DNA from: Gemmatimonadales bacterium
GTDB taxonomy: Bacteria > Gemmatimonadota > Gemmatimonadetes > Gemmatimonadales > GWC2-71-9
NCBI GenBank assembly: GCA_019637315.1
Contig: JAHBVU010000013.1
Coordinates: 1 to 40,120, forward strand
DNA: 40,120 bases
Direction: 5' to 3'
A model generated the notes under the pieces. It searched no databases. It was not told the DNA's origin and saw only the letters and a list, made by a program, of their open reading frames with translations. A program made the position numbers and the translations under genes. Positions 34,046 through 40,120 of this stretch are shown here, piece by piece. How positions within the stretch are numbered: the first letter of the stretch is position 1; every line of letters starts with the position of its first letter.

Positions 34046-35385
34046 ATCGCCTCCACCAGGTGACGAAAGGTCGCGCCCCGCACTTCGTAGTTCGGAAACA
34101 TGTCGTAGCTCGAGCACGCCGGCGACAGCAGCACCGCATCTCCGACCCGGGCCAGCGACCGCGCGGCAGCGACGACTTCCGCGAAGGTGCCTCCCTCGAC
34201 CAGCCGAACCGCGCCGCTGAGGTCCCGCAGGATGATCGGCTTGGCCTCACCATACGCAATCACGGCACGGCACCCGGTCAGGAGCGGCGCCAGCCGCGCA
34301 TAGCTCTCGCCTTTGTGCCGCCCCCCGAGCAACAGGATATACGGGCGAGCCATGGCCCGAACCGCCACGTCCGTCGACGACAGGTTGGTCGCCTTGGAAT
34401 CGTTGATCCAGAGCACGCCCCCAGTCTCACTGACCGGCTCCATCCGGTGCGGCAACGCAGCAACCGTCTCCAGTCCCTGCCCGATCACTTCGATCGGCAC
34501 GCCGAGCGCGGCCACCGCCAGGGCCGCCGCCAGCGCGTTGGCAACGTTGTGGTCCCCAAGCAGTGGCAGCCGATCCCGATCGAGCAGGGCCGCCTCGCCG
34601 AGCCGGAGCAGATTCGCGGCCCGATCGTACCACGCGTCGGCCGGCCCGATGAGGGAAAACTGGTAGCGGCGCCCGGGCATGTCGCCGACCCAGCGCGCCG
34701 AGGTCTCGTCATCGGCGTTGGTAATCCAGCGCGACTCGAGGGTTGCGTTGAGGAAGAGCCGCATCTTGTCGCGATAATATTCGTCGAGCGTGGCGTAGCG
34801 ATCGAGGTGGTCCGGCGCCAGGTTGGTCAGCACCCCGACCGACGGGGCCAGGCTCGGCATGTCGTGGAGCTGAAAGCTCGACAACTCGACGGCAAGCACG
34901 TCCGGGCGATCATCCGACAACGCCAACTGTGACAGCGGTGTGCCGATGTTTCCCGCCGTTCGGGCCCGGCGCCCCGCCGCCACGAGCAAGTGCCCCACCA
35001 GCGCGGTCGTCGTGGTCTTTCCGTTGGTCCCGGTAATCGCCGCATACTCGGCCGGATGAAGCGCGCGCAAGCCAAGCTCCGCCTCCGCCCAGACCGGCAC
35101 TTCGTGGCTGCGAGCGGCAACCACCGGCGGCGCATCGGGAGGCACCCCCGGAGAGAGCACGGCGAGCCCGGCCCGGCCAATCCGGTCGAGGTCGTGTCCG
35201 CCGGTCTCGACATCCGCGCCAAGCGCGCGCAGCTCAGATGCCGTCGCCTCGAGCGACTCGCTTTGCCCGCCATCGGACGCATAGACGATCGCCCCAGCAC
35301 TCCGAAGCAACCGAGTTGCGGCCGCACCGCTTCGCCCGAGGCCAATCACCGCGACCTCACGAGCCAGCTCGAGCCCCGGAATCAT
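34042..35385 (-). CDS. murD: UDP-N-acetylmuramoyl-L-alanine--D-glutamate ligase
   Basis: The 447-aa Mur ligase adds D-Glu. REVAVIGLGRSGAAATRLL is the N-terminal UDP-binding domain, ITGTNGKTTTTALVGHLL the ATP loop at about residue 117, TNLAPDHLDRY the central motif, and WINDSKATNLSSTDVAVRA starts the C-terminal domain. ATG at 35385 follows GAGG by five bases and lies seven bases after the mraY stop; the open frame further upstream to 35547 sits over mraY. Confidence 0.95.
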   Translation of the reverse strand: MIPGLELAREVAVIGLGRSGAAATRLLRSAGAIVYASDGGQSESLEATASELRALGADVETGGHDLDRIGRAGLAVLSPGVPPDAPPVVAARSHEVPVWAEAELGLRALHPAEYAAITGTNGKTTTTALVGHLLVAAGRRARTAGNIGTPLSQLALSDDRPDVLAVELSSFQLHDMPSLAPSVGVLTNLAPDHLDRYATLDEYYRDKMRLFLNATLESRWITNADDETSARWVGDMPGRRYQFSLIGPADAWYDRAANLLRLGEAALLDRDRLPLLGDHNVANALAAALAVAALGVPIEVIGQGLETVAALPHRMEPVSETGGVLWINDSKATNLSSTDVAVRAMARPYILLLGGRHKGESYARLAPLLTGCRAVIAYGEAKPIILRDLSGAVRLVEGGTFAEVVAAARSLARVGDAVLLSPACSSYDMFPNYEVRGATFRHLVEAM

Positions 35386-35392
35386 CGGCACC

Positions 35393-36520
35393 TCAGCGGA
35401 GTTTGAGGGTCGCAAAGGCCACCAACGCGCAGAAGAACCCAAGGATCCAGAACCGAACGACCACCTGACTCTCCGGCCATCCCTTCTTCTCGAAATGGTG
35501 GTGCAGCGGCGCCATCCGGAAGACCCGATGCGCATCGGCGTACTCACGCCCCCGAGTCCGCTTGAACCACTTGTAGACGCCGATCTGCAGTATCACCGAC
35601 ATCTGCTCCGCCACGAACACCCCGCCGATGATCAGCAGCAGGAACTCGGCCCGGAGCAGGATCGCCACGGTCCCGAACGCGCCACCGATCGCAAGGCTGC
35701 CGGTATCGCCCATGAAGACGCGGGCCGGGTGGGCGTTGAACCAGAGGAAACCGATGGCCCCGCCCATCAGCGCAGCGCAGAAGACCGTGAGTTCCCCCGC
35801 TCCGGGGAGATAGTAGAAGCCGAGATACGACGTCATGTCGACCCGACCGAAGATGTAGGCGAAGACCGCAAATGCGCCGGCCGCAATCGCGGTCAAGCCG
35901 GCGGCAAGTCCGTCCAGTCCATCGGTCATGTTGACCGCATTGCTGGCGCCCGTTACGACGAAGGTGACAAACCCGATGTAGAGCAGCGGCGCAAAGATCA
36001 CAACCGTGTACTTGAGGAACGGAAGGATCGTCGCGGTGGCCGGGATGGTCGCGGTCGAGACGACGGGCTCGAGCCAGAGATACGTGCCAAGCGCAATCCC
36101 GAAGGTACACTGACCGACCAGCTTCCAGCGCGCCACCAGCCCGCGGGATTTACCCTGCACCACTTTGAGATAGTCGTCGAGGAACCCGATCGCCCCGGTC
36201 CACAAGGTCGCCAGCACGGCCACCAGAATGAACCGATTGGTCAGGGGCGCCCAGAGCAAGGTCGGCACGACGGTCGCGAGGAGAATGATCAGCCCGCCCA
36301 TGGTCGGCGTGCCGCGCTTCGCTTCGTGGCTGGCGAGCAAGCCGGTTCGGACGACCTGACCGATCTTGAGCCGGTGGAGTCGCTCGATGATCCAGGGCCC
36401 GACAACGAACGCGATCAACAGCGCCGTCACCACCGCACCGGCGGCTCGGAAGCTGATGTAGTTGAAAAGGTTGAAGAGGATGTGATCGCGGCCCAGCGGG
36501 GCCAGCAGATGATAGAGCAT
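35393..36520 (-). CDS. mraY: Phospho-N-acetylmuramoyl-pentapeptide transferase
   Basis: The 375-aa integral membrane enzyme makes lipid I from UDP-MurNAc-pentapeptide and undecaprenyl phosphate. The catalytic aspartate motifs are all present: GFLDDYLKV, NAVNMTDGLDGLAAG and FMGDTGSLAIGG, as well as the C-terminal HHHFEKKGWPE. Early MGGLIIL after AKRGTPT is another family mark. It has roughly ten hydrophobic helices. TAAGG precedes the ATG by seven bases; murF ends nine bases upstream. Confidence 0.97.
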   Translation of the reverse strand: MLYHLLAPLGRDHILFNLFNYISFRAAGAVVTALLIAFVVGPWIIERLHRLKIGQVVRTGLLASHEAKRGTPTMGGLIILLATVVPTLLWAPLTNRFILVAVLATLWTGAIGFLDDYLKVVQGKSRGLVARWKLVGQCTFGIALGTYLWLEPVVSTATIPATATILPFLKYTVVIFAPLLYIGFVTFVVTGASNAVNMTDGLDGLAAGLTAIAAGAFAVFAYIFGRVDMTSYLGFYYLPGAGELTVFCAALMGGAIGFLWFNAHPARVFMGDTGSLAIGGAFGTVAILLRAEFLLLIIGGVFVAEQMSVILQIGVYKWFKRTRGREYADAHRVFRMAPLHHHFEKKGWPESQVVVRFWILGFFCALVAFATLKLR

Positions 36521-36529
36521 CGCGGAGCC

Positions 36530-37873
36530 TTAGGGCGCAGTGCGAGCGATGAGAGCCGGGAGCATTCGTTCGAGCGTGACGCCGCGCGACCCCTTGAGCA
36601 CGACGAGTTCATCGCCCTTCAACCTGGGAGCGAGCTGCTCGCCCATGCTAAGGGCGTCGGGCGCTGTGAGCAACCGTTCCCCCAAACGACCGGCAAACGG
36701 CGCCAGCGCCGGGCCGAACTCTCCGACGGCGGCAAGCAGATCGGGGTCGAGCGCCACCAATGCCTCAGCGACGTCCGCATGCCAGCGGGACGCCTCGGGA
36801 CCCAGTTCGCGCATGGTACCGGCCACGAAGACCAGCTTCCGGTTGCCACGCATAGCGCGCGCCACCTCGATGACGGCACGAAACGACGCCGGATTGGCGT
36901 TGTAGCTGTCGTTAAGCACGGTGAGGCTGCCGTGCTGGATCAGCTCGCCTCGCCCGCCAGGCAGGCTGACCTGACCAAGCGCCGATGCCACGGCGGCGAG
37001 GTCGAGGCCGAGCTCCTTCGCCACCGCCCAGACGAGGAGCGCGTTCCTGGCCTGATGAAGCCCGAACTGGCTGACCCTGAGCTCGATGCCGTCGACGATC
37101 ATCCGGGCTCGCCCTGCGGGGTCGAGAGTCACGGAGGTTGGCACAACATCACCGCGCTCGAGACCGGCCGTCACCACCCGGCCGGCACGCGCCCTGGCTC
37201 CCGCCAGCAGCTCGGCATCATCCGAGGGAATCACGACGACCGGAACTCCCTCGGCCAGGGCCAGCTTCTCGGCCCGTACTCCCTCGACCGACCCGAACCC
37301 CTCGAGGTGCCCCTGGGCCACGTTGGTGATCACCGCAACGCTCGGCTCGATGATTTCGCGATACCGCGCAATTTCACCCGGCAGGTTGGCCCCGGCCTCG
37401 ACCACCAGCGCCTCGATACTCTCGGGCGCCTCGAGAATCGTCTGCGGCACGCCCACCAGGTTGTTGAGATTGAGCCGGGTGGCGTGGACCCGAAAACGGG
37501 TCGCCAGCGCGGCCGCGAGCATCTCCTTCGTGGCCGTCTTGCCGTTGGTCCCGGTCACGCCCACCACCGGCCCGCGGAGCTGGCGGCGGCGATGCCGGGC
37601 CAGCCACCCGTACGCTCGCAGGGTGTCCTCGACCCGGTACAGGATCAGGCCGGGCACGTCCGCGGTATCGGCCCGAACCACGGCGGCAATGGCCCCTGCA
37701 TCGCGCGCGACGTCGAGAAAGCGGTGACCGTCGAACCGCTCGCCCGCGAGTGCCACGAACAGCGCCCCTGGCGCCAGGGTGCGCGTATCGGTCACGATGG
37801 CGGTGTAGGCCGGCCCCTCCGCTCCGCCCGGGAGGCCGAGCGCCGTGCGTACCGCCCGATCGTCCCAGCGCAT
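36530..37873 (-). CDS. murF: UDP-N-acetylmuramoyl-tripeptide--D-alanyl-D-alanine ligase
   Basis: The 447-aa Mur ligase adds D-Ala-D-Ala. The N-terminal domain has TDTRTLAPGALFVALAGERFDGH, the ATP loop is VTGTNGKTATKEMLA at about residue 106, ITNVAQGHLEGFGSVEGV is the central motif, and LNDSYNANPASFRAVIEV begins the C-terminal domain. Codon 1 directly abuts the murE TAG. The supply of D-Ala fits with alr elsewhere in the window; no ddl is seen here. Confidence 0.96.
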   Translation of the reverse strand: MRWDDRAVRTALGLPGGAEGPAYTAIVTDTRTLAPGALFVALAGERFDGHRFLDVARDAGAIAAVVRADTADVPGLILYRVEDTLRAYGWLARHRRRQLRGPVVGVTGTNGKTATKEMLAAALATRFRVHATRLNLNNLVGVPQTILEAPESIEALVVEAGANLPGEIARYREIIEPSVAVITNVAQGHLEGFGSVEGVRAEKLALAEGVPVVVIPSDDAELLAGARARAGRVVTAGLERGDVVPTSVTLDPAGRARMIVDGIELRVSQFGLHQARNALLVWAVAKELGLDLAAVASALGQVSLPGGRGELIQHGSLTVLNDSYNANPASFRAVIEVARAMRGNRKLVFVAGTMRELGPEASRWHADVAEALVALDPDLLAAVGEFGPALAPFAGRLGERLLTAPDALSMGEQLAPRLKGDELVVLKGSRGVTLERMLPALIARTAP

Positions 37874-39346
37874 CTAGCGGCCCTCCAGCAACTCGGCGAC
37901 GACCGCTCGCTCGTCGAACGGGTACGAGGTCGTTCCGATGACCTGGTAGGTCTCGTGCCCCTTCCCGGCCAGCACCAGAGTGTCATCGGGCCCCGCCTGA
38001 TCGAGCGCCCACCGAATCGCCTCACGTCGATCGGCGATCCGCTGCAGCCGGTCCCGCGACGGAAAGCCGGCCACGATCTCGTCGATGATCGCGTCGGGGT
38101 CCTCGGTCCGGGGATTGTCGGACGTGACGATCGACAGGTCAGCCAGCTCCGCAGCCAGCTGGCCCATGATCGGGCGCTTGCCGCGGTCACGATCGCCGCC
38201 GCAGCCGAACAGCACCATCAAGCGGCCCGGCGTGATCGGTCGCAAGGTTCGCAAAACCCGCTCGAGCGCGTCGGGCTTGTGGGCATAGTCGCGAATCACG
38301 ACACAAGGCCGGTCGGTCAGCCGCTCCATCCGCCCGGGCACCTGCGGTGCATCGGCGAGACGGGCTGCGACCGCATCGAACGGCCGCCCGAGCCCAAGCG
38401 CGCAGGCCGCCGCGGCCAGCGCGTTGGAGACGTTGAACTCTCCCGGCAGCGGCAGTGTCACGTCCGCCTCACCGTACCGACCGGTTAGCCGGAAGCGGCT
38501 CTCGAGCGGCAGCAGCACGAGATCCCGCGCCTGCAGCATGGCGGCCGGCGAGGTCCCGAAGGTCACCGCGTCAGGGCGACCCCAGAGCGGCTCCCAGGCC
38601 GGGTCATCACGATTGGCCGCCACGACCCCGCCCGGCCCCAACAGGGTGAGGAGGCGAAGCTTGGCCTCGCGATATCGGTCCATGGTGACGTGATAGTCGA
38701 GATGCTCACGGCTCAGGTTCGTGAAGATGGCGCCGTCGAAGACGAGACCGTCCAGCCGTCCCTGCTCCAGGCTGTGCGAGGAGGCTTCCACCGCGAGCTG
38801 GCGAACCCCGGCTGCGACCATCCCGGCCAGGGTGGCCTGCAGATCGACCGGCCCCGGTGTGGTCAGCGACCCCGCCGTCGAAGGAACCGGCCGACCGGAT
38901 CCATCATACGCACCGAGCGTACCGATCGTCCCGGCCGCGTGGCCCTCGTCGCCCAGCAGGTGACCCGTCAGCAACGTCGTCGTGGTCTTGCCGCTGGTGC
39001 CGGTGACTCCGATCAGCGAGAGTTGCCGGGACGGATCGCCAAACCAGGCGCGGGCCAGCGCAATCGCAGCAAGCCGACCGTCACGAACCACGACCTGCGG
39101 CACCGGCAGGTCGGGCACCATGGCTTCGACCACGGCAACCGCAGCGCCCGCAGCCACGGCTGCCGGCGCAAAGCGATGCCCATCGACCTGCGAGCCACGA
39201 ACTGCAAGAAACCAGGCTCCCTGGGTCACCCCACGGCTGTCGATCTGCAGCGACGACGGGGACGGACAATCCTTCGGCGCGCTCTCGAGCAGGTCCTCCC
39301 GCGCCAGCGCCGCCAGCAGCGAGGCGGTATCCCGGACCCCGGTCAT
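37874..39346 (-). CDS. murE: UDP-MurNAc-L-Ala-D-Glu--meso-diaminopimelate ligase
   Basis: The 490-aa Mur ligase adds the third residue of the stem peptide. SRGVTQGAWFLAVRGSQVDGH is the N-terminal domain, VTGTSGKTTTTLLTGHL the ATP loop at about residue 114, EASSHSLEQGRLDGL and FTNLSREHLDYH the catalytic centre. SDNPRTEDPDAI near residue 408 carries DNPR, which in characterised MurE proteins selects meso-diaminopimelate rather than lysine. ATG overlaps the ftsI stop as ATGA. This makes the wall a DAP type, by inference. Confidence 0.96.
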   Translation of the reverse strand: MTGVRDTASLLAALAREDLLESAPKDCPSPSSLQIDSRGVTQGAWFLAVRGSQVDGHRFAPAAVAAGAAVAVVEAMVPDLPVPQVVVRDGRLAAIALARAWFGDPSRQLSLIGVTGTSGKTTTTLLTGHLLGDEGHAAGTIGTLGAYDGSGRPVPSTAGSLTTPGPVDLQATLAGMVAAGVRQLAVEASSHSLEQGRLDGLVFDGAIFTNLSREHLDYHVTMDRYREAKLRLLTLLGPGGVVAANRDDPAWEPLWGRPDAVTFGTSPAAMLQARDLVLLPLESRFRLTGRYGEADVTLPLPGEFNVSNALAAAACALGLGRPFDAVAARLADAPQVPGRMERLTDRPCVVIRDYAHKPDALERVLRTLRPITPGRLMVLFGCGGDRDRGKRPIMGQLAAELADLSIVTSDNPRTEDPDAIIDEIVAGFPSRDRLQRIADRREAIRWALDQAGPDDTLVLAGKGHETYQVIGTTSYPFDERAVVAELLEGR

Positions 39347-40120
39347 GGGGCCCGCGGCCGGGCGGCCACGATCATGACCGTCTTCCCGGCGTCCATGGTT
39401 TCGCCCGACTCCGGCACGGTCCGCTGTACCACCCCGCCGCCTTCGAGTCGGACCTGGAAGCCGCGGCGATGCAGCGCAGCCGTTGCCTTGCGGACCGAGA
39501 GGCCCACGACATCGGGCACCTCGTGCGCCGGTGCGGCCTCGCGACCGACCGGGGGAAGGGGAATCGGCACCCAGCTGCGTCGCTCCGGCTCCCGATCGGC
39601 GGTGCTTGGGCGCGCAGCAACCGACTGGCGCCCGGCGCCCTGGTCGGCCAGCCGGGTTCGATCGAGCGAGGTTCGCCGGGCCGCCAGCGCCTGCCGCAGC
39701 ATCCGGCCCACCAGAGGCGCCGCCACCGTTCCGCCGTAGTACCCGCCCCTCGGCCGCTCGATCCGCACCACCACGACGAGCTGCGGATCGTTGGCCGGGA
39801 AGATCCCGGCAAACGAGGCGGCATGCTCATCGACGTAGCGACCGTTGCGCACCAGACGGGCCGTTCCCGTCTTGCCCAGCACGCCACCTCGGACCTGGGC
39901 CCGGCTCCCGGTGCCTGAATCGGCCGCCGAAAGCGCCAGGTAACCCCGGATCGTGGCCGCCACCTCGGGCGTCACCGCCTGTCGGACTACGAGAGGCTGG
40001 TGACGATAGATCACCTTGCCATCCGGATCTCGGATTTCCCGAATCAGCGCCGGCGCCATCAGGCGGCCGTCGTTGGCCAGCGCCCCATACGCAGCCGCCA
40101 GCTGAATCGGGGTGACCTGA
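39343..40120 (-). CDS. ftsI: Penicillin-binding protein FtsI/PBP3 with PASTA domain, 3' part (partial)
   Basis: The window end cuts the gene; 258 C-terminal codons are visible. QVTPIQLAAAYGALANDGRLMAPALIRE is the late part of a class B transpeptidase domain, and GKTGTARLV is the KTG motif; the SxxK and SxN motifs lie outside. After VGRMLRQALAARR comes a Pro/Arg-rich linker, then VPDVVGLSVRKATAALHRRGF, a PASTA domain, ending at VMIVAARPRAP. PASTA domains on division transpeptidases are common in Gram-positives and some diderm phyla but absent from enteric FtsI. The protein cross-links septal peptidoglycan with FtsW. Confidence 0.93.
   Translation of the reverse strand, partial: QVTPIQLAAAYGALANDGRLMAPALIREIRDPDGKVIYRHQPLVVRQAVTPEVAATIRGYLALSAADSGTGSRAQVRGGVLGKTGTARLVRNGRYVDEHAASFAGIFPANDPQLVVVVRIERPRGGYYGGTVAAPLVGRMLRQALAARRTSLDRTRLADQGAGRQSVAARPSTADREPERRSWVPIPLPPVGREAAPAHEVPDVVGLSVRKATAALHRRGFQVRLEGGGVVQRTVPESGETMDAGKTVMIVAARPRAP

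Noticed and set aside
35495-38488. 997-codon open frame on the plus strand
   Set aside because: It is opposite mraY, murF and murE, rich in His, Arg, Asp and Gly with no domain, as expected for the antisense of high-GC genes.

Overview
The window looks like chromosomal DNA from a high-GC, diderm, heterotrophic bacterium. The Gram-negative envelope is inferred from a canonical lipoprotein (9119..10360), a predicted outer-membrane barrel (7975..9117) and a TolC-type outer-membrane factor (19470..20933). MurE carries a DNPR motif, which points to meso-diaminopimelate peptidoglycan. Gene content and style (many GTG starts, ATGA/GTGA/TGATG junctions) would fit Gemmatimonadota or a related phylum, but that placement is an inference; no rRNA, tRNA or other phylogenetic anchor is present.

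Region 1 (1..13229) is almost entirely minus strand. After a 3' fragment of metX on the plus strand, the minus-strand genes in transcription order are alr, a DUF1844 gene, deoB, cdd, a lipoprotein, an outer-membrane barrel, miaB, comFB, comEC, fbp, a methylmalonyl-CoA mutase large subunit, an esterase and a DinB-family gene. Most neighbours overlap or lie within 20 bp. It mixes cell-wall precursor supply, nucleoside salvage, tRNA modification, DNA uptake and carbon metabolism. The most interesting part is the comFB-comEC pair with a perfect 12-bp hairpin spanning the comEC start codon.

Region 2 (13230..20933) is mixed. mazG and a small secreted protein run on the plus strand, asnS is on the minus strand behind a good sigma70-like promoter, then a 79-aa orphan gene and a three-gene export operon (membrane fusion protein, MacB-like permease without an ATPase domain, TolC-like outer-membrane factor) follow on the plus strand.

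Region 3 (21109..40120) is one long minus-strand division and cell-wall (dcw) cluster: ftsI (cut by the window end), murE, murF, mraY, murD, ftsW, murG, murC, ftsQ, ftsA, ftsZ, then an M23 endopeptidase, a membrane protein with a VWA-like segment, ftsY and recG. murB and ddl are not at their common place between murC and ftsQ. The only notable internal gap is the 85 bp between murG and murC, which holds a possible hairpin terminator and a weak promoter.

I found no CRISPR array, transposase, phage gene, rRNA or tRNA. Most genes are familiar housekeeping families. The least characterised are the lipoprotein/barrel pair, the plug-like secreted protein, the 79-aa protein and the VWA-like membrane protein in the division cluster.
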